NCBI RefSeq assembly: GCF_000515115.1
Contig: NZ_AZXF01000020.1
Span: 1 to 64,000 of the forward strand
Reading direction: 5' to 3'
DNA: 64,000 nt
Source of the DNA: Nocardiopsis sp. CNT312
GTDB taxonomy: Bacteria > Actinomycetota > Actinomycetes > Streptosporangiales > Streptosporangiaceae
Position numbers and translations under genes: made by a program. Positions 52,101 to 58,808 of this stretch are shown piece by piece. Each line of letters starts with the position of its first letter. Position 1 is the stretch's first letter. Below the pieces are notes generated by a model that saw only the letters and a list, made by a program, of their open reading frames with translations, searched no databases and had not been told where the DNA came from.

Positions 52101-52302
52101 CTTCCGCATCGGCCAGAGGCGCAACGTCCAGGTGCGCAAGATGGTGTGCGTGGGCACCCTGGAGGAACGCGTCGACGAGATGATCGAACACAAGAAGAAC
52201 CTGGCCGAGGCGGTCGTGGGCACCGGCGAGGACTGGCTGGGCGAGATGAGCGTGGCCGAGCTGCGCGAGGTCGTGCGCCTGGCCCCCGAGGCGGTGGCCT
52301 GA
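49144..52302 (+). CDS. SNF2-family DNA translocase, HepA-like
   Basis: A 1052-residue protein. The first 560 residues are the SNF2-associated N region common in actinomycetes. The ATPase starts near 575 (FNTELRPYQRRGAAWL), with Walker A DDMGLGKT at about 599, VTTYGVALRD, Walker B variant CDEAQNIKN near 701 (DEAQ box), ALTGTPVENHLGELWS, and the second RecA lobe with FTQYTEFG, LKAAGSGLNLT and DQATDRAFRIGQRR. It moves along duplex DNA or remodels protein-DNA complexes. It is followed by its SWIM-finger partner, overlapping by one base. Confidence 0.9.
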   Translation: MHVIEAFWAADRLRVWGLDSARPPVTASRKRFRPHPYALDRTALAEAIGLPEPAVPGPGTALLHLPGTPRHPVPPPELAAMEGTPRYRPDQVVLRPWEVPVLDLSGPDALHLLRRAHTHPGSRSLPHLAALLEAAEALVDTRRTIPRLLEESVSVSDGMFSTAVPRARWRPLLDPAAMAWLRAHVRALPHAARAHHEPDLDAAEAGADAMSDTLEALCALTDLVARERLAHHTVDLPGHPRVQHLWLAALTGPDGDLRHSGPLTGRGADRLVDDLGEWFTAAHRFAGAIRLTFRLVEPAPAADGEDEDLGTDDQETGTGEAPEEGVARGLHIPGEEPWRLQIWVQSVEEPSLMVPLDGLREGEGADWLPRDPAEPVDRALAQAARACPLLVRALAPERPGTLELTPDEACDVLARHAHALHEAGFGVLLPPWVGEVGVGTRLTLSEHRTDRPDTGTGIGRTLVDFHYRAAVGGVALTAAELAELARLKRPLVRLRDEWARLDPAQLRRAAAYLSGRESGTVPVGEALRMALVPEPDAPELTAVDAGGDLGALLAGRAEQVFAPMAEPPGFNTELRPYQRRGAAWLRYLDRLGLGAVLADDMGLGKTVQLLALMADERTGDQARPAPTLLVCPTSVVGNWRKEAARFLPKLRVHLHHGANRPKGEDIAATAAENDLVVTTYGVALRDREELSALTWARVVCDEAQNIKNSRTKQAQAIRAVPAPSRIALTGTPVENHLGELWSILDFANPGLLGRREAFEKGIAADVGRELATDGNTGAAAALRRVTAPFVLRRLKTDTSIISDLPAKQEMRTWCTLTPEQASLYKATVDEMTALVDEATGIRRKGLVLATMTKLKQVCNHPAHLLGDGSRLSGRSGKLAQLEQLLAEMAVEGDKVLCFTQYTEFGSRLAPYLEGKLGMPVLWLHGGTPRRRREAMIERFQSSDEPLLFLLSLKAAGSGLNLTAARQVVHFDRWWNPAVEDQATDRAFRIGQRRNVQVRKMVCVGTLEERVDEMIEHKKNLAEAVVGTGEDWLGEMSVAELREVVRLAPEAVA

Positions 52303-53027
52303 TGGGTCTCCAGCAGCCGGTCTGCGAGAGCTGGTGGGCCCGCCGCCTCCTCGAAGGCGCAGGCGACGGCGACCCCGGCAGGCTCAACCGGGGGCGCGCC
52401 TACCTGCGCCGGGGCGCGGTCGCCGAGATCACCGTCGACGCCGGCCGGGCCGCCGTCAGCGCCGAGGTCCACGGTTCGCGCGTGCACCCCTACTACGTCT
52501 CCCTCGTCTACCAGACGGTCGGTGACCGCCTCTGGGACCGCATCCTGGCCGACCTGGCCGCGAGCGCGGACACCGCCGCCGACCTGCTGGCCGGGGTGCT
52601 GCCCGAACGGATCGAGGAGGTGTTCGCCCGCCACGGGGTGGCGCTCTTCCCCGACTCCGTCGACGACTTGGGCCTCCACTGCACCTGCCCCGACTGGGGC
52701 TATCCCTGTAAGCACGCCGCCGCCCTCCTGTTCGCCTTCGCGGCCCTGCTCGACGACGACCCGCTGCTGCTCTTCACCTGGATGGGGCGGACCGAGGGCG
52801 AGGTGCTCGGCGCCCTGGCGGGGGCCGGGAAGGGGCGGAGGGGGGAGCTGTCCGTGGAAGTAACGCCGTCGGCCGACCGTGTCGCCGACTTCTGGGAGGG
52901 CGCGGAGCCCGCACGACTGGCCCCGCCGCGCCCCTTCACCCCCCTTGACCACTGGGAGGGCGCCACCCCGGGCGTGTTCTCCCGCCTGGCCCCGATGTAC
53001 GAGAGGCTGGGGCGCGCCGGCCGGTGA
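52302..53027 (+). CDS. SWIM zinc-finger protein, SNF2 partner
   Basis: A 241-residue protein. The SWIM finger is CTCPDWGYPCKHAAALL at about 127-143, with Cys-x-Cys and Cys-x-His ligands. Upstream lie LNRGRAYLRRGAVAEITVD and YYVSLVYQ, usual in this family. SWIM proteins bind DNA or proteins. The ATG overlaps the helicase stop (TGATG), so a fixed stoichiometry with the SNF2 enzyme is likely, a pairing seen across actinobacteria. The process served is unknown. Confidence 0.88.
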   Translation: MGLQQPVCESWWARRLLEGAGDGDPGRLNRGRAYLRRGAVAEITVDAGRAAVSAEVHGSRVHPYYVSLVYQTVGDRLWDRILADLAASADTAADLLAGVLPERIEEVFARHGVALFPDSVDDLGLHCTCPDWGYPCKHAAALLFAFAALLDDDPLLLFTWMGRTEGEVLGALAGAGKGRRGELSVEVTPSADRVADFWEGAEPARLAPPRPFTPLDHWEGATPGVFSRLAPMYERLGRAGR

Positions 53028-53203
53028 CCCCTGCTCCGGAGCGGGGGCCGGCGGCGAAGCGCCCCCGGCGCAGGGCGCCGCGGTTCGGGCCGGTCCCCGG
53101 CCACCGGCGCCGCGGCCGGAACCGGCCATCCCCTCGCCCGGCACGCCGCGGACGGTCAGAATCTCCCTGCCGGTCGTGATCTATCGGAGAAGGAGACCGC
53201 AGC

Positions 53204-53914
53204 ATGTCCAGGCACGGTTTCGGAGGGCTGGTCACCGACGAGCAGTGGCGGCGCCTGGTCCACGCGGCGGTGCCGCGCACCTTCGCCACGGGCGACACCG
53301 TGCTGCGGCAGGGCGAGCCGGGCGCGGGCGTCCACCTCATGGTGAGCGGCCGTGCCAAGGTGGTCCTCCTGCGCGCCGACGGTTCCCGTGTGCCCCTGGC
53401 CTTCCGCGCCTGCGGGGAGATGCTGGGGGAGTCCGTGCTGGCCGGAGCGCAGCACCCCAGGAGCGCCACCGTGACGGCCCTGTGCCCCAGCACCACCGCC
53501 TTCCTGACCGCGGCGCGCTTCCAACGGCTGCTGTCCGACCTCGATCTCCAGTCCGCACTGGTGCGCAGTTTCCTCATGCGCCAGCACGAGGGCGACAGCA
53601 TCAGGGCACGGCAGTCGGCCCTGCCCGCCGAACTCAGGCTGCCCGCCGTCCTGCTCCACCTCGCCTCGGTCGTGGGCGAGCCGATCCCCGAGCCCGCCTC
53701 TGAGCACGGCCGCCGGACCGCACGCGGCTGCCTGCTGGCGATCTCGCTGGCCCAGCACGAGATCGCCGAGTTCGCGGGAATGTCGCGCACCTCAGTGCAC
53801 AACGCCTACACCGGGCTGCGCGAGCGCGGCATCATCCGCACCGGACGGCAGTACGTGGCGATCCTGGACCTGGACGCACTGGAGGCACTGGTGGAGGAGA
53901 GGCAAGACATGTGA
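53204..53914 (+). CDS. Crp/Fnr-family cyclic-nucleotide-binding regulator
   Basis: A 236-residue regulator. The cyclic-nucleotide-binding beta roll (about 20-120) includes GEMLGESVLAGAQHPRSATV, which retains the Gly-Glu and Arg-Ser-Ala phosphate-binding pattern. The long dimer helix follows and the Crp-type HTH is SLAQHEIAEFAGMSRTSVHN (about 180-200). There are no Fnr-type cluster Cys at the N terminus. GAAGGAG precedes the ATG. The next gene is a nucleotidyl-cyclase-like protein, with a perfect Crp-like palindrome between, so this regulator probably binds that site in response to the cyclase product. Confidence 0.88.
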   Translation: MSRHGFGGLVTDEQWRRLVHAAVPRTFATGDTVLRQGEPGAGVHLMVSGRAKVVLLRADGSRVPLAFRACGEMLGESVLAGAQHPRSATVTALCPSTTAFLTAARFQRLLSDLDLQSALVRSFLMRQHEGDSIRARQSALPAELRLPAVLLHLASVVGEPIPEPASEHGRRTARGCLLAISLAQHEIAEFAGMSRTSVHNAYTGLRERGIIRTGRQYVAILDLDALEALVEERQDM

Positions 53915-53935
53915 CGCCGGACACTTCCCTCCGTT

Positions 53936-53955
53936 TGTGTTCAAAAGTGAACACA
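53936..53955. promoter_or_regulatory. Crp-like palindromic operator ahead of the cyclase operon
   Basis: TGTGTTCA and TGAACACA are perfect eight-base arms around AAAG. The outer TGTG and CACA match the ends of Crp-family sites. It lies 22 bases after the Crp/Fnr stop and 70 before the GTG of the cyclase-like gene, in an AT-rich spot. It is the only such palindrome I noticed in the window. Confidence 0.75.
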
Positions 53956-54025
53956 GCGCCATCGCGCCTGCGGGGAGTGTGGTCCCGACCGGCCTGAAAC
54001 GAGGCCCTACCCCCAGGAGTGCCCG

Positions 54026-54868
54026 GTGGAGATCGACCTGTCCCGCATCAGCGAGAGCGCACCGCTTCCGCCCTACCGCGCGGTGCTGGCGGTGGACATG
54101 GAGAAGTTCAGCGCCAGCAGCGCCCGCAACCAGCAGTCCATCGGCCGGTTGATACCGCAGGTGCTGGAGGAGGCGTTCACCTGCGCCGACATGCTCCCCG
54201 TGTGGAAGGACGCGCGCTTCCCCCGTCACAGCGGCGACGGCTACGTCATGGGGGCCGAACCCGAGCACCTGCCCTACCTCATCAGCCCCTTCCTGGAGGA
54301 GCTGCAGAAGGCCCTGGAGAGAGCGCAGCCCTACCTGGCCGTCCTCGACCGGAACCTGCGCATGCGGCTGCGCGCCAGCATCGACGTCGGCCCCCTGCCC
54401 GACACCGGCGACGGCAGCGGGATCGACGCCATGGGCGAGGCGATGATCAGCACCCACCGCCTGCTGGACTCCGAACCCGTACGGCGCGAACTGGAGAACT
54501 CCGACCCCGACACCACCCTGCTGGCCACCATCATCTCCCGGCGCGTCTACGAGGACGTGGTGCTCGGCGGGTTCAGCTCCATCCGGGCCAGCCGCTGGCG
54601 GCCCGTCCAGGCGGCCGTGCCCGCCAAGGACTTCCAGTCCGAGGGCTACCTCTTCGTCCCCACCCCCTCACACGGGGCCGACACCGCCCGATCCCAGGAG
54701 GAACCCGGGCAGGACGGTGGAGACCGGTCACAGCCACGTTCGAAGCCCGCCCCGACGTCTCAGGGCGCACCAGGCAACAGCGTCGGCCACAACGACCACG
54801 GCCAGGTCGTCCAGGCCGGCACGCTCCACGGCGGCGTCACGTTCGGAGGCGTCTCCGATGGCGCCTGA
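54026..54868 (+). CDS. Class III nucleotidyl-cyclase-like protein with C-terminal amyloid-type motif
   Basis: A 280-residue protein. Residues 17-205 look like a class III cyclase fold: the first metal Asp is in AVLAVDMEKFS (Asp24), the second in HSGDGYVMG (Asp71), then LRMRLRASIDVG and GEAMISTHRLLDS with the conserved Arg145. The Asn that usually stands four residues before that Arg is Ile here, so catalysis may be altered. A disordered linker leads to a short motif at 251-273 containing HGQVVQAGTLHGGV, repeated at the N terminus of the next protein. Such motifs resemble RHIM/BASS amyloid signals. GTG start after AGGAG. It overlaps the next gene by 11 bases. Confidence 0.75.
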   Translation: MEIDLSRISESAPLPPYRAVLAVDMEKFSASSARNQQSIGRLIPQVLEEAFTCADMLPVWKDARFPRHSGDGYVMGAEPEHLPYLISPFLEELQKALERAQPYLAVLDRNLRMRLRASIDVGPLPDTGDGSGIDAMGEAMISTHRLLDSEPVRRELENSDPDTTLLATIISRRVYEDVVLGGFSSIRASRWRPVQAAVPAKDFQSEGYLFVPTPSHGADTARSQEEPGQDGGDRSQPRSKPAPTSQGAPGNSVGHNDHGQVVQAGTLHGGVTFGGVSDGA

Positions 54869-56834
54869 GGAGGAGGGACACCAGGACGCGGTGCCGCCCG
54901 ACCCCTGGGAGACCCGGCCCGCGGCCAACCACGTCGGCCACAACGGCCACGGCCGTCTCGTCCAAGCCGAGACGGTGCACGGAGGGGTGCACTTCCATGA
55001 GAGCCTCGACTCCTCCATCGAGTCCGCCCTGCGCAGGATCCGCCACGAGTCCGGGCTGGGCCCCGACCGAATCAGGGACGTCCTGGACACCTTCTGCCCC
55101 AGTGACGCCCGCAAGTACACCGTGTTCACCGAGGAACTCGCACGACACCGCCTGGGCCTGATCACGGGCGAACCCGGCCGGGGGCGGACCCACACCGCCG
55201 TCCACGCGCTGGCCACGCTGAGCCCCGGCACACCCGTGGACGAGGTGGTCATCGACGCCGACACCGCCGATGCGGGACTGGCCGACTTCACCCCCGCCCC
55301 GGACCGCCCCCGGTTCCTCGACCTGAGCGATCTGCCCGCCCCCGGAGCCGGACAGCGGGTCGCCGTCAGGACCCTGGTCGAGCGGGTCCGCGTCTCCGGG
55401 GCCCTCCTCGTCCTCGTCTGCCGCCCGGGCCCCTGGGAACAGGAGCTCTCCGCCTGCCGGGCACGGCTGCGCATCGACGCCCCGGTGGCCGCCGCGGACG
55501 TCTTCCGGCGCACCATGGCCCGACGCTACGGGGCGGACCGCGCCGGTCGCTGGGCGGATACCCCCCGGGTTGCGGCGGCGCTGTCCGGAGCCGGACCGGA
55601 GCGGGCGGTGCGGCTGGTGCGCGAGGCCGAGCGCACACGCCCGCCGCACGCGCCCCTCGCCGAGGAGGACCACGCCGCCTGGATCGACCGCGCCCTGAAG
55701 GACTTCACCGACCCCGCCGACGTGCTCCCCGGATGGTCGCGCGACGGCGAGGGCACCGAGTTCCGCCGTGTCCTGACCCAGTCGGTGGCACTGCTGGAGG
55801 GAGCCCCCTCGGCCACCGTGCTCCGCCACGCCCACCGGCTCGCCGAGGCGTGGGGCGTGCCACCGGTACGGCCCACCCCTGTCTCTGGTGACGGGTTCAG
55901 CGGGGACCTGGCGGAGATCGGCGCCCGGGTCCGGGACGACCGGGTCCGCTTCCACCGCCCCGGTCACCGCGACGACGCCCTGGACCACCTGTGGCGCGAG
56001 CACCCGGACGCACGCGGCCCCTTCCAGGAGTGGGCCTGCGGAGCGGTGCGGGACCTGCCCAGGAGGGAACGGGTGCGGGTGGCCCGGCGCTGGCTGGACC
56101 TGGCCCGTCGACACCGCGACCCGCAGCCGGTCGACACCCTCCTGCACCGATGGGCCGCCTCACCCGCGCTGAGGTGGGCGGCCGTCCCCGTACTCGCGGA
56201 GGCCGCCGTCACCCGGGAACTGGGTTCGGCGGTGCGCTCCCGGCTCTACCGCGTCGCCGCCTCGTCCAAGGCGACGTCGCAGGACCTGATGGTGCTGGAG
56301 GTGTGCCGGGTCTACGGACGGGTCCAACCCGGCACCGCTCTCACCCGGTTGCGCCACATCGCCGGCAAGGCCCCCGAGAAGTGGACCGAGAGCCTGCTCC
56401 GCGCACTGGTGGAGATCGCCGCCGAACCGGGCAACCTCCCCCGGGTGCTGGAGACCGTGTCCGGCTGGTCGGGCCCGGGAGCCGGTATCGGAGCCACAGC
56501 GCTGCTCCGGCTCCTCCACGGAGCCGGAGGGGAGGCCCCCGGCTTACAAGACGCACTGGAGCGGGGCGCGCTGAGGACGGAAACGGTCGCTGGCGCCTGG
56601 GCGGCCTCCTTCCGGGCCGGAGCCGACGTGGAGCGCGCGCTGTGGTCCTGGTTCGACACCCTCTCCGACCGGCCGGGCACCGGCGGTCCTACCGCTGCCG
56701 CACTCACGGACGCGGCGGTGAAGGCCCCCGGCTTCGCCGCCGAACTCCGGGGCTGCGCGCGGCGCTGGTCCCACGCCCACACCCGCACATCACCCGCCGT
56801 CGAGGAACTGCGCCGCACCCTCGACGAGATCTGA
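54858..56834 (+). CDS. P-loop NTPase-like protein with N-terminal amyloid-type motif
   Basis: A 658-residue protein. Residues 24-46 carry HGRLVQAETVHGGV, matching 16 of 23 positions of the motif at the end of the preceding protein. A helical linker (about 48-95) follows, then a P-loop region at 98-111, GEPGRGRT, in which the Walker A Lys is Arg. VVIDADTADAGLADF and RFLDLSDLP come after it. The C-terminal half is all-helical and repeat-like. I read it as a STAND-like receptor of uncertain class. GGAGG lies before the ATG, inside the upstream gene; the third gene starts 10 bases after its stop. Confidence 0.7.
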   Translation: MAPEEEGHQDAVPPDPWETRPAANHVGHNGHGRLVQAETVHGGVHFHESLDSSIESALRRIRHESGLGPDRIRDVLDTFCPSDARKYTVFTEELARHRLGLITGEPGRGRTHTAVHALATLSPGTPVDEVVIDADTADAGLADFTPAPDRPRFLDLSDLPAPGAGQRVAVRTLVERVRVSGALLVLVCRPGPWEQELSACRARLRIDAPVAAADVFRRTMARRYGADRAGRWADTPRVAAALSGAGPERAVRLVREAERTRPPHAPLAEEDHAAWIDRALKDFTDPADVLPGWSRDGEGTEFRRVLTQSVALLEGAPSATVLRHAHRLAEAWGVPPVRPTPVSGDGFSGDLAEIGARVRDDRVRFHRPGHRDDALDHLWREHPDARGPFQEWACGAVRDLPRRERVRVARRWLDLARRHRDPQPVDTLLHRWAASPALRWAAVPVLAEAAVTRELGSAVRSRLYRVAASSKATSQDLMVLEVCRVYGRVQPGTALTRLRHIAGKAPEKWTESLLRALVEIAAEPGNLPRVLETVSGWSGPGAGIGATALLRLLHGAGGEAPGLQDALERGALRTETVAGAWAASFRAGADVERALWSWFDTLSDRPGTGGPTAAALTDAAVKAPGFAAELRGCARRWSHAHTRTSPAVEELRRTLDEI

Positions 56835-56844
56835 GGAGGACACC

Positions 56845-57624
56845 GTGCTTCGAGAACTCTTCCGCGCCTTCTTCGGCCTGCCTCCGGGACACCGCTTCGG
56901 GGAGGAACTCACCAGGGAAACGCTCGCCTTCCCCGCGCGCCTGCCCAGCAGCGGCCAGGGGCTGTGGTTCGACGCCGCCTTCGACCTGGCGGTCACCTGG
57001 CACCGGAACCAGGACGGCGACCACGTCCGTGACCGCGCCCGCCTCCAGAGCTCGCTGATCCGCGAGGCGGCACGCCGCAGCTCGGGCTTCGCGCTCGGCG
57101 ACCACGGGCGCGCCCAGGCGGAGGTCTCCTGCGCGCTCAACGGGGGCGGCGGCTCAGAGGTGGAGGCCGTCCACCACCTGAGCGTCCGGGTGGCCCTCAC
57201 CGCGCACGAGGAGGACCTGGCCCTGGAGCGCCAGCGCCAGCTCGTGTGGCACCGCGCCGAGGTCGCCCGAGAAGAGCACCGGGTGCGCATGCGCAGGGTC
57301 CGGGAGCTGCTCGAGGAGGTCCTCCACGACCCCCTGACCGCCCGGGTGTGGTGGTTCGAGCAGCACCAGGACCGGTGGAACGAGATCGCCGCCGCCGGCG
57401 CCGCCCTCGACCTGCTGTCCCCGAGGCAGGTGTTCACGCCCGGCTCCGGTCCTGTGGTCCAGGAGGATGCCGAACCTGGGAGGGACCCGGTCCTGGACGC
57501 CTTCCTGTCCGGCCTGGACGACTACCAGAAGGCCCCGGTCGTCCAGAACCTCACCGAACTCCTGGAAGCCTTCGAACGCCGCGACCTGGCCGAACGACTG
57601 CGGCAGAGGTGGGCCGAGGCGTGA
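56845..57624 (+). CDS. Unknown helical protein, third gene of the cyclase/NTPase operon
   Basis: A 259-residue protein with no signal peptide. GLWFDAAFDLAVTWHRNQDG starts a beta-rich part; VRVALTAHEEDLALERQRQL opens a long charged helix (about 110-155) likely to be a coiled coil. A middle DPLTARVWWFEQHQDRWNEI and a final helical segment follow. The beta part followed by a coil faintly recalls SPFH/band-7 proteins, but no membrane segment is seen. GTG start after GAGGAGG. Its spacing makes it part of the same message. It is a candidate effector or accessory of the module. Confidence 0.65.
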   Translation: MLRELFRAFFGLPPGHRFGEELTRETLAFPARLPSSGQGLWFDAAFDLAVTWHRNQDGDHVRDRARLQSSLIREAARRSSGFALGDHGRAQAEVSCALNGGGGSEVEAVHHLSVRVALTAHEEDLALERQRQLVWHRAEVAREEHRVRMRRVRELLEEVLHDPLTARVWWFEQHQDRWNEIAAAGAALDLLSPRQVFTPGSGPVVQEDAEPGRDPVLDAFLSGLDDYQKAPVVQNLTELLEAFERRDLAERLRQRWAEA

Positions 57625-57814
57625 TCCGGGGACCGCTGGGCCAGGGCAAGGGCTGCTCTCCGGGGCCGGCGGGGTGACGGTGGCCGCAATCGGACACCGG
57701 GCGCCGTGGCATCGGGTGCCCGATTGCTCCGCAGTCGTTGTGTCGGGACCGCGAACCCGAGGAAGAGGAAGGGATGGTCATGGCGGTCTCCGCAGGGGCG
57801 AGTCGGGAGTGCTT

Positions 57815-58012
57815 GTGGGCATGGGGGCGGCGCTGCTCTTCATCGCAGGGGCGGTCGGTACCGGGGACTGGTACGTGTCGGCGTGGGCGGTGCTGTTCCT
57901 TCTGGCCTATGAACACCTGATCCGGCCGGTTCCCTGCTCCGCGCCGACCCGGCAGGACCGGCCGTGCCGCAGGAACACCCGTGGCAGATGGCGGGGGCGC
58001 CGCCACGAGTAG
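57815..58012 (+). CDS. Small two-helix membrane protein
   Basis: A 65-residue frame: MGAALLFIAGAVGTGDWYVS then AWAVLFLLAYEHLIRP, two short hydrophobic helices, and a very basic tail (RNTRGRWRGRRHE). GGGAG lies five bases before the GTG at 57815; an ATG two codons on is possible. No family recognised. It could be the last member of the operon or an independent gene. Confidence 0.45.
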   Translation: MGMGAALLFIAGAVGTGDWYVSAWAVLFLLAYEHLIRPVPCSAPTRQDRPCRRNTRGRWRGRRHE

Positions 58013-58808
58013 CACCAGAGGGCCAAACGGTCCGCTGTCCTCGCCGCTCTGCTCCAGCGGGCGGCGAGGCCGGAGCAGAGCGGTGTTCCGGCGGTGCGAC
58101 CCGTGCCAGAGGGCGGAGGGATCGCCATCTCGTCGACCCTGTACGCGAGAGTTGTGGTGGGAACCGCGCTGGTCAGCTTGCTGGCCGCCGTGGCCGGATC
58201 GCTGTGGGCCGCCGGATGACGGCATCTTCCTCGTGGGAGCGGCCGAGGAGAGCAGTGAGGCCGTGTGGGTTTGCGCATCGATGGTGTTGAGCCTCCCATT
58301 CCCCGTGCGCAACCGACTACGTGTCAGCTCCGACCCTTCAGTGATTCCTGGAGCGTCCATGCCCGCTGAGGGCAGACCATCGCCTGCGGAGCTTGTCCGA
58401 TATGTTCCTCGCTCGGGAGTTGAATGGCGTATTGTGTGTTTATTTCTAGTTTAGTTTATTTTTAGTTTTTTGGGTTTAGTTCTGATGGATGAACCCATGA
58501 CTGCTCCCACTGTCGTGGTTGTGCTTGGTTGACTACTGATGGAGTGCTGTTGGCGGAAGTGTCCATGTGAGAAAATTGGTGCTGTTTTCATGTCGCCACT
58601 GACTGGGTGGTTCGCACTCCCCTCATCTTCTGTGAACTTCTTGGGGATGGCGGAGGGATATCGGTGTGAGGGTTTGTGGGGCAAATGGTATTGTCTTTAA
58701 GGTCAATTGTTGCGTTCGGGGTCTTCCCGTGCGTGGATGGTGGCGATCTGATGTGCATAAGGTTCCGAAGTCGGTGCGGTGCGTCATTGCAAGGAACGGC
58801 GTTGCACT
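58013..58808. other. Gene-poor stretch with AT-rich island boundary
   Basis: No confident gene. A 41-codon frame at 58094-58219 (LYARVVVGTALVSLLAAVAG with one membrane helix) is possible but has no good start. From about 58390 to 58800 the DNA turns AT-rich, with TTTATTTCTAGTTTAG and similar, quite unlike the rest of the window, up to the start of the helicase gene. It looks like a junction of acquired DNA and should also hold the helicase promoter. Confidence 0.5.
58044..58083 (+). terminator. Hairpin after the small membrane protein
   Basis: CCGCTCTGCTCC and GGAGCAGAGCGG form a perfect 12-base stem with a 16-base loop, 32 bases past the 58012 stop. It probably ends the operon that begins at 54026. 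Confidence 0.65.
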
